Source: Streptomyces sp. RPT161
GTDB lineage: Bacteria; Actinomycetota; Actinomycetes; Streptomycetales; Streptomycetaceae
Length of the DNA stretch: 64,000 nucleotides
Assembly: GCF_027533845.1 (NCBI RefSeq)
Contig: NZ_JAPZVN010000026.1
Location: 18,715-82,714, forward strand
Direction: 5' to 3'
The notes below the pieces were generated by a model. The model had not been told where the DNA came from, made no database searches, and saw only the letters and a program-made list of their open reading frames with translations. Numbering within the stretch: position 1 is the first letter of the stretch; the number at the start of each line of letters is the position of its first letter. Both the position numbers and the translations under genes were made by a program. Of the stretch, positions 47,076 through 56,867 are shown piece by piece.

Positions 47076-48500
47076 TCAGGCCTCCACGGGAGTACGGACG
47101 TCGGACAGGTCGGCGGGCGAGGCGAGGTGCCCCAGCACCGCGGTGGCGGCGGCGACCTGGGGTGAGACCAGATGGGTGCGGCCGCCCTTGCCCTGCCGTC
47201 CTTCGAAGTTGCGGTTCGAGGTGGACGCCGACCGCTCGCCCGGGGCGAGTTGATCGGGATTCATACCCAGGCACATCGAGCAACCCGCGTGCCGCCATTC
47301 GGCCCCAGCGGCGGTGAACACCTTGTCCAGCCCCTCCTCGACGGCCTGCAGGGCGACCCGCACCGAGCCGGGCACCACCAGCATCCGCAGCCCGTCGGCG
47401 ACCTTGCGGCCCTCCAGCACGGACGCGGCCGACCGCAGGTCCTCGATACGGCCGTTGGTGCACGAGCCGACGAACACGGTGTCCACCGCGATCTCACGCA
47501 GCGGCTGGTCGGGCGCCAGGCCCATGTACTCCAGCGCCTTCTCGGCGGCCAGCCGCTCGCTCGGGTCGGTGAACGACGCCGGGTCCGGTACGGCGGCCGA
47601 CAGCGGCGCGCCCTGGCCCGGGTTGGTGCCCCAGGTGACGAACGGAGCCAGTTGGGCCGCGTCGATGTGCACCTCGCGGTCGAACACCGCGTCGTCGTCG
47701 GTGCGCAGCGTCTTCCAGTACTCGACCGCCGCGTCCCAGTCCGCGCCCTCGGGCGCGTGCGGACGGCCCTTGAGGTAGGCGAACGTGGTCTCGTCGGGGG
47801 CGATCATGCCGGCCCTGGCGCCCGCCTCGATCGACATGTTGCACACGGTCATCCGTGCTTCCATCGACAGCTTCTCGATGGCGGAGCCGCGGTACTCGAT
47901 CACATAGCCCTGGCCGCCGCCGGTGCCGATCTTCGCGATGATCGCCAGGATCAGGTCCTTGGCGGTGACGCCGTCGGGAAGTTCACCGTCGACGGTGATC
48001 GCCATGGTCTTGAACCTGGGCATCGGCAGCGTCTGGGTGGCCAGTACGTGCTCGACCTGGCTGGTGCCGATGCCGAACGCCAGCGCGCCGAACGCGCCGT
48101 GAGTGGAGGTGTGGCTGTCGCCGCAGACCACGGTGGTGCCCGGCTGGGTCAGTCCCAGTTGCGGTCCCACCACGTGGACAACGCCCTGCTCCACATCACC
48201 GAGCGGATGCAGCCGAACACCGAACTCTGCACAGTTCTTACGCAGCGTCTCCAACTGGGTACGGGAGACCGGGTCGGCGATCGGCTTGTCGATGTCGAGG
48301 GTGGGGGTGTTGTGGTCCTCGGTCGCGATGGTGAGGTCCGTGCGACGCACGGTACGGCCGCTCAGCCGCAGTCCGTCGAAGGCCTGCGGGCTGGTCACCT
48401 CGTGCAGCAGGTGCAGATCGATGAAGAGGAGGTCGGGCTCGCCCTCGGCGCGCCGAACGACGTGGTCGTCCCAGACCTTCTCCGCGAGTGTCCGTCCCAT
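47076..48500 (-). CDS. leuC: 3-isopropylmalate dehydratase large subunit
   Basis: Aconitase-like subunit carrying a [4Fe-4S] cluster. 474 residues: [36 protein letters not shown] (first cluster Cys) and [12 protein letters not shown] (the other two Cys). The ATG of [10 protein letters not shown] follows GAAGGGAAA. First gene of leuCD, divergent from its regulator gene ndgR; an IclR-type palindrome lies 93-109 bases upstream. Confidence 0.97.
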   Translation of the reverse strand: MGRTLAEKVWDDHVVRRAEGEPDLLFIDLHLLHEVTSPQAFDGLRLSGRTVRRTDLTIATEDHNTPTLDIDKPIADPVSRTQLETLRKNCAEFGVRLHPLGDVEQGVVHVVGPQLGLTQPGTTVVCGDSHTSTHGAFGALAFGIGTSQVEHVLATQTLPMPRFKTMAITVDGELPDGVTAKDLILAIIAKIGTGGGQGYVIEYRGSAIEKLSMEARMTVCNMSIEAGARAGMIAPDETTFAYLKGRPHAPEGADWDAAVEYWKTLRTDDDAVFDREVHIDAAQLAPFVTWGTNPGQGAPLSAAVPDPASFTDPSERLAAEKALEYMGLAPDQPLREIAVDTVFVGSCTNGRIEDLRSAASVLEGRKVADGLRMLVVPGSVRVALQAVEEGLDKVFTAAGAEWRHAGCSMCLGMNPDQLAPGERSASTSNRNFEGRQGKGGRTHLVSPQVAAATAVLGHLASPADLSDVRTPVEA

Positions 48501-48592
48501 CGCTTTCCCTTCGGCCGGTGTCCCCACCGCGCCTGCTCGTCCTGGCGGGGTTGCCATCCAGCGTGACGGCTTCTCCGGAAAATTGAACTTGC

Positions 48593-48609
48593 GTTTCACA
48601 GTGTGAGAC
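48593..48609. promoter_or_regulatory. Candidate NdgR operator between leuC and ndgR
   Basis: GTTTCACAGTGTGAGAC: 8-base arms around a central G, with one mismatch pair in each of two positions. It sits 15 bases before the ndgR start and 93 bases before leuC, where an IclR-type repressor/activator of leuCD and itself would bind. Confidence 0.6.
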
Positions 48610-48623
48610 GTAAGTATCGTTGC

Positions 48624-49340
48624 ATGGACAACTCTAGCGGCGTCGGCGTTCTCGACAAGGCAGCTCTGGTGCTCAGCGCACTGGAGTCGGGACCGGCCAC
48701 CCTGGCCGGGCTCGTCGCCTCCACCGGCCTCGCCCGCCCCACCGCACACCGGCTCGCGGTCGCGCTGGAGCACCACCGGATGGTGGCGCGCGACATGCAG
48801 GGCCGTTTCATCCTCGGCCCCCGGCTGTCGGAGCTGTCCGCCGCCGCGGGCGAGGACCGGCTGCTGGCCACCGCCGGTCCGGTGCTCACCCACCTACGGG
48901 ACGTGACCGGCGAGAGCGCGCAGCTCTACCGGCGCCAGGGCGACATGCGGATCTGCGTGGCCGCGGCCGAGCGGCTGTCCGGACTGCGGGACACCGTGCC
49001 GGTGGGCTCCACGCTGCCGATGAAGGCCGGATCGGCCGCCCAGGTGCTGCTGGCCTGGGAGGAGCCGGAGCGGCTGCACCGCGGGCTGCAGGGCGCCCGG
49101 TTCACCGCCACGGCGCTGTCCGGCGTACGCCGCCGCGGCTGGGCCCAGTCGATCGGTGAGCGCGAGCCGGGCGTGGCGTCCGTCTCCGCGCCCGTACGCG
49201 GTCCGTCCAACCGCGTGGTGGCGGCGGTCTCGGTCTCCGGCCCCATCGAGCGTCTGACGCGGCATCCCGGCCGCATGCACGCCCAGGCGGTCATAGACGC
49301 CGCCGCGCGCCTGTCCGAGGCACTCCGCCGCAACGGCTGA
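48624..49340 (+). CDS. ndgR: IclR-family regulator NdgR
   Basis: 238 residues, the known length of Streptomyces NdgR, which controls leuCD and other amino-acid genes and affects antibiotic production. N-terminal winged HTH ([35 protein letters not shown]), then the IclR effector domain ([20 protein letters not shown] and [22 protein letters not shown]). The ATG of [11 protein letters not shown] is chosen as the family start. Confidence 0.93.
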   Translation: MDNSSGVGVLDKAALVLSALESGPATLAGLVASTGLARPTAHRLAVALEHHRMVARDMQGRFILGPRLSELSAAAGEDRLLATAGPVLTHLRDVTGESAQLYRRQGDMRICVAAAERLSGLRDTVPVGSTLPMKAGSAAQVLLAWEEPERLHRGLQGARFTATALSGVRRRGWAQSIGEREPGVASVSAPVRGPSNRVVAAVSVSGPIERLTRHPGRMHAQAVIDAAARLSEALRRNG

Positions 49341-49561
49341 GGCTCGCCCTCGCGGCGCGTTCGCGGGTTGCGGTTCGTTCGGAACCCGCCGGACTCGCGA
49401 TTGGCCCCAGTCGCGACGGAAAGGTCTTCGGGGGCTGGCCCCAAGCCTCCAGCGCGATCCCCCGCGGGGTTGGGGCTTGTCCCCAACCGCACCCCCGAAC
49501 CCCCGCGGCCACGGAGGAAGTTGTGCACATCCCCGTGCGCGGCGCGTGCCGCCAAAAGCAA

Positions 49562-49589
49562 AAGGCCTCCTGCGTGAGCAGGAGGCCTT
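49562..49589 (-). terminator. Terminator of the tRNA cluster
   Basis: A 12-bp perfect stem (49562-49573 with 49578-49589), GTGA loop, and on the minus strand a TTTTGCTTTT tail, 5 bases beyond the last tRNA. Confidence 0.88.
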
Positions 49590-49593
49590 ACCG

Positions 49594-49666
49594 TACCCCC
49601 GACCGGATTCGAACCGGCGCTACCGCCTTGAGAGGGCGGCGTGCTAGGCCGCTACACAACGGGGGC
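49594..49666 (-). tRNA. tRNA-Glu (anticodon CTC), copy 2
   Basis: 73 bases, cloverleaf complete: 7-bp acceptor stem with a first G-U pair, anticodon stem CCGCC/GGCGG with loop CTCTCAA (anticodon CTC), T-arm GCCGGTTCGAATCCGGT-type with TTCGAAT. CCA is not encoded. Confidence 0.95.
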
Positions 49667-49688
49667 CCTAGCGATCCTTCAGGATCCG

Positions 49689-49761
49689 TACCCCCGACCG
49701 GATTCGAACCGGCGCTACTGCCTTGAGAGGGCAGCGTGCTAGGCCGCTACACAACGGGGGC
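49689..49761 (-). tRNA. tRNA-Glu (anticodon CTC), copy 1
   Basis: 73 bases, identical to the other tRNA-Glu except for a compensated base pair in the anticodon stem (CTGCC/GGCAG instead of CCGCC/GGCGG). Separated from copy 2 by 22 bases. Confidence 0.95.
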
Positions 49762-49783
49762 TTGATCGAATTTCATCGATCAG

Positions 49784-49855
49784 CTGGGGTACCAGGACTC
49801 GAACCTAGACTAACTGAACCAGAATCAGTCGTGCTGCCAATTACACCATACCCCA
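49784..49855 (-). tRNA. tRNA-Gln (anticodon CTG)
   Basis: 72 bases: acceptor TGGGGTA/TACCCCA, anticodon stem ACTGA/TCAGT with loop TTCTGGT (anticodon CTG), T-loop GTTCGAGTC. First of three tandem tRNAs and 22 bases upstream of the first tRNA-Glu. Confidence 0.95.
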
Positions 49856-50072
49856 CCGAACTCAACCCCCCGGGGAGGCCTTGTTTGGCGCTTGCGCTTC
49901 CCGGTCCGGCCTTTTTTCGGCCCGCCCGGGCGGCGCAGAAAGAACATTACCGGATGCCTGCCCCAGCACCAAAATCGAATACCCCGACCTGCGGCCCGAC
50001 ACGCTGCGTGACCGTCCCCGTACTTTCGGACGCGGCCGGTGGAAGGCCCCCGGGATGCCCGTGGACAGCCGA

Positions 50073-50108
50073 AAGGGGGCGGCGGCCACCATGGGCCGCC
50101 GCCCCCTT
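50073..50108 (-). terminator. Terminator after gltX
   Basis: A 15-bp perfect GC-rich stem (50073-50087 with 50094-50108) with a 6-base loop, followed on the minus strand by TTCGG; 16 bases beyond the gltX stop. Confidence 0.85.
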
Positions 50109-50124
50109 CACGGGCGTACGGGTG

Positions 50125-51603
50125 TCAGCCGCCGAGCTTGGCCAGCGCGGCGTCGACACGGGCCAACGTCCGCTCCCGGCCCAGCACTTCGAGCGACTCG
50201 AAGAGCGGCAGCCCGACCGTGCGGCCGGTGATCGCGACCCGGACCGGTGCCTGCGCCTTGCCCAGCTTGAGGCCGTGCTCCTCACCGGCCGCCAGGACGG
50301 CCGACTTGAGCTCCTCGGCGTTCCAGTCGGCCAGCTCCGCCAGCTTGGCGCGGACGGTGCGCAGCAGCGCGTCCGAACCCTCCTTCATCGCCTTGTTCCA
50401 GGACGCCTCGTCCTCGACCGGCTCGTCGAGGAAGAGGAAGTCCACGTTGGCGGTGATGTCGGACAGCACCGTGAGGCGGGTCTGCGCGTGCGGCGCGATC
50501 GCCTCGAAGGCCGCCTGGTCGAACGCCTCCGGGCGCCAGGGCGCGTGCGGGGCCTTCAGCCACGGGCCGCACGCCTCGATGAACGCCTTCGGGTCCAGTC
50601 GGCGCAGGTGCTCCGCGTTGATGTGCTCGCACTTCTTCAGGTCGAACCGCGCCGGGTTGGCGTTGACGTCCTTGATGTCGAAGGCGGCGACCATCTCGTC
50701 CATGGTGAAGATGTCGCGGTCCTCGGCGAGCGACCAGCCCAGCAGGGACAGGTAGTTGAGCAGTCCCTCGGGGAGGAAGCCTCGCTCCCGGTAGAGGTTG
50801 AGCGAGGACTGCGGGTCCCGCTTGGACAGCTTCTTGTTGCCCTCGCCCATGACGTACGGCAGGTGCCCGAACTGCGGGGTGGTGCCGTTGCCCACGCCGA
50901 TCTCGGCGAGCGCCGCGTACAGCGCGATCTGCCGCGGGGTGGAGGACAGCAGGTCCTCGCCGCGCAGCACGTGCGTGATCTCCATCAGCGCGTCGTCCAC
51001 CGGGTTGACCAGGGTGTACAGCGGAGCGCCGTTGGCCCGCAGGATGCCGTAGTCCGACACGTTCTCCGGGGTGAAGGTCAGCTCGCCACGCACCAGGTCG
51101 GTGAAGGTGATCGGCCGGTCGGGCATCCGGAACCGCACGATCGGGGTGCGGCCCTCGGCCTCGTACGCCGCGATCTGCTCCGCGGACAGCTCCCGGCACT
51201 TGCCGTCGTAGCCGGACGGCTTGCCCGCGGCGCGGGCCGCCTCGCGGCGGGCGTCCAGTTCCTCGGTGGTGCAGTAGCAGCGGTAGGCGTGCCCGGCCTC
51301 CTGGAGCCGGCGCGCCACGTCCGCGTAGATGTCCATCCGCTGGGACTGCCGGTACGGCACGTGCGGGCCGCCGACTTCGGGGCCCTCGTCCCAGTCGAAT
51401 CCGAGCCAGCGCATCGCGTCGAGCAGCTGGTTGTACGACTCCTCGGAGTCGCGGGCCGCGTCGGTGTCCTCGATGCGGAATACCAGGGTGCCCTTGTGGT
51501 GCCGGGCGAAGGCCCAGTTGAACAGGGCGGTGCGGACCAGGCCCACATGGGGGTTGCCGGTCGGCGAGGGACAGAACCGTACGCGTACTGGTGCGCTAAC
51601 CAC
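50125..51603 (-). CDS. gltX: Glutamate--tRNA ligase
   Basis: Class I synthetase, 492 residues. HIGH motif [10 protein letters not shown] at 13-22, KMSKS-type loop KKLSKRD near 256, anticodon-binding C-terminal helices. Actinobacteria lack GlnRS, so GltX is expected to charge both tRNA-Glu and tRNA-Gln, which are encoded just downstream. The GTG start lies inside the last codons of the upstream FAH gene (8-base overlap), indicating cotranscription. Confidence 0.96.
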   Translation of the reverse strand: MVSAPVRVRFCPSPTGNPHVGLVRTALFNWAFARHHKGTLVFRIEDTDAARDSEESYNQLLDAMRWLGFDWDEGPEVGGPHVPYRQSQRMDIYADVARRLQEAGHAYRCYCTTEELDARREAARAAGKPSGYDGKCRELSAEQIAAYEAEGRTPIVRFRMPDRPITFTDLVRGELTFTPENVSDYGILRANGAPLYTLVNPVDDALMEITHVLRGEDLLSSTPRQIALYAALAEIGVGNGTTPQFGHLPYVMGEGNKKLSKRDPQSSLNLYRERGFLPEGLLNYLSLLGWSLAEDRDIFTMDEMVAAFDIKDVNANPARFDLKKCEHINAEHLRRLDPKAFIEACGPWLKAPHAPWRPEAFDQAAFEAIAPHAQTRLTVLSDITANVDFLFLDEPVEDEASWNKAMKEGSDALLRTVRAKLAELADWNAEELKSAVLAAGEEHGLKLGKAQAPVRVAITGRTVGLPLFESLEVLGRERTLARVDAALAKLGG

Positions 51604-52387
51604 GCTTGATCACCTTGTTGGTGAGAGTGCCGATGCCTTCGATGGAGACGGCGACCTCGTCGCCGATGTTGAGCGGGCCGACCCCCGCCGGTGTGCCGGT
51701 GAGGATGACGTCACCGGGGAGCAGGGTCATCGCCTCGCTGATGTTGACGATGAGGTCGGCGATCGGGTGCGTCATCTGGCTGGTGCGGCCCGCTTGCCGC
51801 AGTTCGCCGTTGACCGTGCAGGTGATCGCCAGATCGGCCGCGGTCTCCAGATCAATGCCGGTCTCCACCCACGGCCCGAGCGGGCAGGAGGCGTCGAACC
51901 CCTTGGCGCGGGCCCACTGGTTCTCGGCGCGCTGTACGTCGCGCGCGGTGAGGTCGTTGGCGCAGGTGTAGCCCAGGATGACGTCGGCCACCCGGTCCCG
52001 CGGCACCTCCCGGCACATCCGGCCGATGACCACGGCGAGTTCCGCCTCGTGGTGCAGTTCGGAGGAGAACGGGGGGTAGGGGACCGGGTCGCCGGTGCCG
52101 ATGACCGAGGTCGACGGCTTGAAGAAGGCGAACGGCGCGGTCGGCACCTCGTTGCCCAGTTCCGCGGCGTGCTCGGCGTAGTTGCGCCCGAACGCGACGA
52201 CCTTGCTGGGCAGTACCGGGGGTAGCAGCCGGACCTTGCTGAGCGGGACCTTGGTGCCGCTCAACTCGAACTCGGCGAACGGGATGCCCTTGATGATGTC
52301 GATGGCGAGGGTGTCCGGCTGGGCCGGGTCCCCTTCCACCGCGCCGAAGGCGACATTGCCGTCGATGGAGAATCTGGCGATGCGCAC
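51596..52387 (-). CDS. Fumarylacetoacetate hydrolase-family protein
   Basis: 263 residues. The FAH catalytic domain begins near residue 64: [16 protein letters not shown], then [16 protein letters not shown] with the metal-binding Glu residues, [14 protein letters not shown] and the late [20 protein letters not shown]. Members hydrolyse or decarboxylate acylpyruvates or related diketones; the substrate is unknown. The GTG of [10 protein letters not shown] is the conserved start; a GTG six codons earlier is possible. Located directly upstream of gltX. Confidence 0.9.
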   Translation of the reverse strand: MRIARFSIDGNVAFGAVEGDPAQPDTLAIDIIKGIPFAEFELSGTKVPLSKVRLLPPVLPSKVVAFGRNYAEHAAELGNEVPTAPFAFFKPSTSVIGTGDPVPYPPFSSELHHEAELAVVIGRMCREVPRDRVADVILGYTCANDLTARDVQRAENQWARAKGFDASCPLGPWVETGIDLETAADLAITCTVNGELRQAGRTSQMTHPIADLIVNISEAMTLLPGDVILTGTPAGVGPLNIGDEVAVSIEGIGTLTNKVIKRG

Positions 52388-52487
52388 GGATGCCGCGCCC
52401 TTCACAGGTTGGAGACTGACGCTCCAGGCTATCGCGGGGTGGCGACGCGCCCCCGGCTCATTTCCGGCACCGGGCCGGGCGGCAGGG

Positions 52488-52673
52488 TCAGGCGCTGGGC
52501 AGCGTGTCCAGAACCGTGCGGCGCGGGTTCGCGGTCTGCTGCGGGAGGTCGCGGGCCTCCACGGCGGTCTCCTCGGCGGCCGGGGCCGGGACCAGTTCGT
52601 CGGCGTCCTTCAGATGGGCGAGCGTGGTGCGACGCGGGTTGGCTATCGGACGCATCAGCATCGTCGTCTTCAC
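52488..52673 (-). CDS. Small peptide with two ANPRRT-x-L-x-x-L motifs
   Basis: 61 residues. The hallmark is an internal duplication: ANPRRTTLAHL (residues 11-21) and ANPRRTVLDTL (48-58), separated by an acidic, Pro/Ala-rich spacer. The codons of the two copies differ, so the repeat is kept at protein level. It has a GTG start with a weak purine-rich site; no signal peptide, no Cys. Function unknown; it may be a cytoplasmic interaction peptide. Placed divergently upstream of the first conservon. Confidence 0.55.
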   Translation of the reverse strand: MKTTMLMRPIANPRRTTLAHLKDADELVPAPAAEETAVEARDLPQQTANPRRTVLDTLPSA

Positions 52674-53234
52674 GTTTCGGTCCAGACCTTTTGCAGTTGG
52701 GGCGCCGACGGCGCCGTTTGTCGAAGTAACACCTTGTGTAAAGGCTCAGGCTATGTCCGCGCATTCCGGTGACTCCGTGACCCAGGCAACGATCATCGTG
52801 TGATTTTGCTCACTAACACCAGGGCAATTCGCCGCAAATCGACTCGCCAATTCGATACGGGGAAACCGGCATTGAGGACTGATCGCCTCTTATCTCCGCC
52901 GATGGGCGTTAGCGGGTCAGCACGGCCACGTACCGGGCTCGCGGGTAAAAGTCCGTTATCGCCGACATGGTCCTAGACCCGCGGTGATCTATTGCCTGCG
53001 GTGCGTAACCATCGTCACAGCTCGGGCACGCACCTTGTTGGACCTCCCCGCCTGTGCTGGAATTCCACGGACCGCCGCGACCAGTCGACGAGCACGCAGG
53101 GGGCGCGCAGCAGCGTCGAGCGGCGGTGCAACGGGCACTCGCCGGTCAACCGTTCCCCAGGAGGGCCGCGGGCCCCAAGAACCGACACCGTCCCCCGCGC
53201 GCGGGGGACGCCTGGTCCAGAGGTTGCGACGCTA
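52674..53234. other. Long upstream region of the first conservon
   Basis: About 560 bases with an AT-richer first half (52680-53000) that should hold the divergent promoters of the small peptide gene and cvnA1. It contains GTGCTGGAATTC (53054-53065), also found upstream of the second conservon. Open frames extend upstream of the chosen cvnA1 start, but they lack a ribosome site. Confidence 0.5.
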
Positions 53235-56200
53235 GTGCAGGGACGTTTCAAGAGGGATGGCGGCGCCGCGGGAGACCCGGAGGCGCGCGACGGAGCCGGC
53301 CGCGGCCCGGAGCCGCGGATGGCTCCTTCCGCACCGCCAACCGATCCGGTCACCCCGGCCACCGGGCAACCAGGCCCCAAGGGCGGCGCATCCGCGAAGG
53401 GCGCGGCCCCCAAGGGCCCATCCGCCAACGGCGCGCCGGCCCCTGACGCCGGCCCCCGCGCCATGAGCGCCCCGGCCACGCCGGGCGGCGATGTGGAGCC
53501 CCCCGCCACCTCGGGCAGCCAGGGCAAACACGCCTCGCGCATGTCCATGCGCAACTGGAGCATCCGGACCCGTCTGGTCTCCCTGCTCGCGCTGCCGGTG
53601 GTCGCCGCCACCACGCTGGGCGTGCTGCGCATCCAGGACCAGCTGAAGAACGTGGACCAGCTGGACCACATGAAGCTGCTGACCGAGATGACCGGTCACG
53701 CCACCAAGCTCGCCGACGCCCTGCAGAACGAGCGCGACGCCTCGGCCGGTCCGATCACCAGCAAGCACCCCAACGACGACACCGTCGTCGCCGCCCAGCA
53801 GGCCACCAACCAGCAGATCCAGGGCTTCCAGGACGCCACCGCGGGCATCAACACCAACGACAGCTCGCTGGTCGGCGTCCGCAGCACCATCATCGACATC
53901 ACCCGGCAGCTGCAGAGCCTCAAGCAGATCCGCGGTGACGCGTACAACAACCCGCAGTACATCTCGCAAACGGTCAGCGGCTACGACCAGTTGATCAACT
54001 CGCTGCTGTCGCTCTCCCAGGACATGGCGCAGGCGACCAGCAACTCCGACATGATCAAGAGCACTCGTGCGCTCGCCGCGTTCACCGCGGCCAAGGAGTA
54101 CGAGTCGATCCAGCGAGCGGTCATCAGTGCCGCGCTCGCCAACCCGTCCGGCCCTTCGCTGTCCAACAGTGACCGGCTGTACGCGCAGACCGCCTCGGAC
54201 AGTGAGAACTCGGAGATCAAACGGTTCTCCGAGATCTACGGCCCCGGTTCGGCCGAGCTGATGAAGGCGCTGGACGGCGGCAACGTCGTGATCACCCAGG
54301 CCGACCAATACCGCGACCGGGTGCTGCAGACCCAGAACGGCATCGCCCAGGAGTCCAAGTCGTACCTGGACTGGTACGACCAGGCCGACACCAAGATGCA
54401 GGAGATGTCCCGCATCGAGGCCGAGCTCCTCGACCAGATGTCGCAGAAGGCGCTGGAGCTGCGCTCCGCGGCCCAGCAGGACGCGCTGATCAACGGTGCG
54501 CTGATCCTGCTGGTCCTCGGTGTCTCGCTGGTCGGCGCGTTCGTGGTGGCCCGCTCCATGATCCGCTCGCTGCGGCGGCTCCAGGACGCGGCGCAGGACG
54601 CCGCCCAGCGGCGACTGCCCGAGCTGGTCAAGCAGTTGTCCGAGTCCGACCCGCAGGACGTGGACACCTCCGTCCAGGAAATCGGCATCAACACCCGCGA
54701 CGAGATCGGCCGGGTGGCCCGCGCGTTCGACGACGTCCACCGCGAGGCGGTCCGTCTCGCCGCCGAGCAGGCGCTGCTTCGGGGCAACGTCAACGCGATG
54801 TTCACCAACCTCTCGCGGCGCAGCCAGGGCCTGATCCAGCGCCAGCTGTCGCTCATCTCCGAGCTGGAGAGCCGCGAGGCGGACCCGGACCAGCTGTCCA
54901 ACCTCTTCAAGCTGGACCACCTCGCGACCCGTATGCGCCGCAACGGTGAGAACCTGCTGGTTCTCGCGGGTGAGGAGCCGGGCCGCCGGTGGACCCGCCC
55001 GGTGCCGCTGGTGGACGTGCTGCGTGCCGCGGCGTCCGAGGTGGAGCAGTACGAGCGCATCGAGCTGACCGCGGTCCCGCCCACCGAGGTCGCCGGCCGG
55101 GTCGTCAACGACCTCGTCCACCTGCTCGCCGAGCTGCTGGAGAACGCCACCTCGTTCTCCTCCCCGCAGACCAAGGTCCGGGTCACCGGCCACGCGCTGC
55201 CCGACGGCCGGGTGCTGGTGGAGATCCACGACACCGGCATCGGCCTGTCGCCCGAGGACCTGTCGGACATCAACGAGCGGCTGGCCAACCCGCCGACGGT
55301 GGACGTGTCCGTCTCCCGCCGCATGGGCCTGTTCGTGGTCGGTCGCCTCTCGCTGCGGCACGGCATCCGGATCCAGCTGCGGCCGTCGGACTCCGGCGGT
55401 ACGACCGCGCTGGTCATGCTGCCGGTGGACCTCACGCAGGGCGGCGCCAAGCCCGCCCCCGGCACGGCCCAGGGCAAGCGCGGCGGCGTCATACCGCCCG
55501 TGCCGGGCGGCAAGAGCGCTGCCGGGGACATCGCGGCGGCGCGCGGCGCGTCCGCCGAAGGCGGGGTGCGCCGGGCCGGCCAGGTCGGCCGCGGTGCCCA
55601 GCCGGGGCAGCAGCCCAAGGGCCAGGTGCCTCCGGTCGGCCCGCGTCCCGCGCTCACCGGCAACCAGGACTCCGGGCAGGACCGCCCGCAGCAGCGCACC
55701 CCCTCGGGCCTGCCGACCCGGTCGGGGCCGAGCGCCCCGCAGCGGCCCGCGGCGCCCACCCCGGCGGCGTCCGGCGAGCGGCCCACACCGAGCTGGGCCG
55801 CCCAGCAGGGCCGGGACGGCGCGGACGTGCCGCGCGGCCACGACGACGTGGAGTCCACCGCCCAGTTCGAGCGCCCGGCGTTCCCGGACGCCGCTTCGGC
55901 CGCCAACCCCGTTGCCCGGCAGCCCGGTTACGGCGACGCCGCCACCGGCGAGTTCCCGGTGGCGCAGCCGCCCGGGTACCCCGACAACGCCACCACGGGC
56001 GAGTTCCGGCAGCCCCAGGCGCCTGGCTACGCGGACAACTCCGGCACCGGAGAGTTCCGTCAGCCGGGATACGGCAACTCCAGCACCGGAGAGTTCCGTC
56101 AGCCGGGTTACGACAACTCCAGCACCGGTGAGTTCCGGCAGCCCCAGCAGCAGCCGGCCACCGACTTCTTCGGCGGTCAGCCGGCCGGTTCCGGCTCGGA

Positions 56201-56867
56201 CGTGTTCGGCCCGCGCGGCCGTCAGGCGCCGCAGCCGCAGCAGCGTCCGGCCGCCGAGCCCCCCGCGTATGAGGCGACCGGCGAGTTCCCGGCGGTGACC
56301 GACGCTCCGCGCGGGCCGCGGCAGCGGCGTACGGAGGCCCAACTGCCGCCCGCCGCCGAGCCGATGGCGCTGCCGCCCGCCGACTCCCCCGGCGACGGCC
56401 GCTCGCCGATCTTCGAGTCGCTGGAGTCGGACTGGTTCCGGCAGCAGGACGAGCACGACGTCCCGGCCGCGGGCGGCACCGCCGCGCCCCAGCGTCGGCA
56501 GCAGCCCCCGCTGACCGGCGGCCCGCAGCCGTCCCGGGTGCAGGGCGCGCCGTCCGCCGAGACGACCCAGGAGTGGCAGCCGTCGCCCAACGACGAGCGG
56601 TGGCGCCGCGCCGAGCAGGTACGGGAGCCCGCCGCCGGCGGGATCACCTCATCCGGCCTGCCGCGCCGGGTGCCGCGGGCGAACCTCGTCCCGGGCACCG
56701 CGGAGCAGACCCAGCACACCGGTCCGCAGGTCTCGCGGGCACCCGACGACGTACGCGGGCGGCTCACCAACCTGCGCCGCGGCATCCAGCAGGGCCGCAG
56801 CGCCGGGTCCGGCCAGACGGACGGGCGCGGCTTCGGTACCGGCACTTCTCACCAGCAGGAGCGTTAG
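53235..56867 (+). CDS. cvnA1: Conservon sensor histidine kinase-like protein CvnA
   Basis: 1210 residues. TM1 near 113-131, a large extracytoplasmic nitrate/nitrite-sensing (NIT)-like helical domain, TM2 near 417-440, HAMP, a dimerisation helix (FKLDHLATRMRRNGENLL), and an HATPase domain with N box (LLAELLENATSF) and G box DTGIGL. From about 745 the chain is disordered Pro/Gln/Gly-rich with tandem GEFRQP repeats and ends in a conserved basic motif (SSGLPRRVP...RGRLTNLRRG). GTG start of VQGRFKRDG. In other conservons CvnA recruits B, C and D to the membrane. Confidence 0.9.
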   Translation: MQGRFKRDGGAAGDPEARDGAGRGPEPRMAPSAPPTDPVTPATGQPGPKGGASAKGAAPKGPSANGAPAPDAGPRAMSAPATPGGDVEPPATSGSQGKHASRMSMRNWSIRTRLVSLLALPVVAATTLGVLRIQDQLKNVDQLDHMKLLTEMTGHATKLADALQNERDASAGPITSKHPNDDTVVAAQQATNQQIQGFQDATAGINTNDSSLVGVRSTIIDITRQLQSLKQIRGDAYNNPQYISQTVSGYDQLINSLLSLSQDMAQATSNSDMIKSTRALAAFTAAKEYESIQRAVISAALANPSGPSLSNSDRLYAQTASDSENSEIKRFSEIYGPGSAELMKALDGGNVVITQADQYRDRVLQTQNGIAQESKSYLDWYDQADTKMQEMSRIEAELLDQMSQKALELRSAAQQDALINGALILLVLGVSLVGAFVVARSMIRSLRRLQDAAQDAAQRRLPELVKQLSESDPQDVDTSVQEIGINTRDEIGRVARAFDDVHREAVRLAAEQALLRGNVNAMFTNLSRRSQGLIQRQLSLISELESREADPDQLSNLFKLDHLATRMRRNGENLLVLAGEEPGRRWTRPVPLVDVLRAAASEVEQYERIELTAVPPTEVAGRVVNDLVHLLAELLENATSFSSPQTKVRVTGHALPDGRVLVEIHDTGIGLSPEDLSDINERLANPPTVDVSVSRRMGLFVVGRLSLRHGIRIQLRPSDSGGTTALVMLPVDLTQGGAKPAPGTAQGKRGGVIPPVPGGKSAAGDIAAARGASAEGGVRRAGQVGRGAQPGQQPKGQVPPVGPRPALTGNQDSGQDRPQQRTPSGLPTRSGPSAPQRPAAPTPAASGERPTPSWAAQQGRDGADVPRGHDDVESTAQFERPAFPDAASAANPVARQPGYGDAATGEFPVAQPPGYPDNATTGEFRQPQAPGYADNSGTGEFRQPGYGNSSTGEFRQPGYDNSSTGEFRQPQQQPATDFFGGQPAGSGSDVFGPRGRQAPQPQQRPAAEPPAYEATGEFPAVTDAPRGPRQRRTEAQLPPAAEPMALPPADSPGDGRSPIFESLESDWFRQQDEHDVPAAGGTAAPQRRQQPPLTGGPQPSRVQGAPSAETTQEWQPSPNDERWRRAEQVREPAAGGITSSGLPRRVPRANLVPGTAEQTQHTGPQVSRAPDDVRGRLTNLRRGIQQGRSAGSGQTDGRGFGTGTSHQQER
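55926..56150 (+). repeat. In-gene tandem repeats in cvnA1 (GY-D-N-S-T-GEFRQP)
   Basis: Five imperfect units of 13-17 codons, each GYxDNSxTGEFRQP-like, in the cytoplasmic linker. The third to fifth are nearly identical in DNA (GGAGAGTTCCGTCAGCCGGG shared), pointing to recent expansion. Confidence 0.85.

Noticed and set aside
52504..52803. 99-codon plus-strand frame over the small ANPRRT peptide gene
   Set aside because: Low-complexity Ser/Ala/Arg translation and no start signal; the minus-strand frame has a protein-level repeat.
55926..56150. Possible CRISPR-like array
   Set aside because: Repeats are in frame, imperfect and encode GEFRQP units inside cvnA1; there are no regular spacers.
53232..56456. 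1074-codon open frame opposite cvnA1
   Set aside because: Antisense shadow; composition (Arg/Leu/Gly/Val) typical of reverse-frame reading and no ribosome site.
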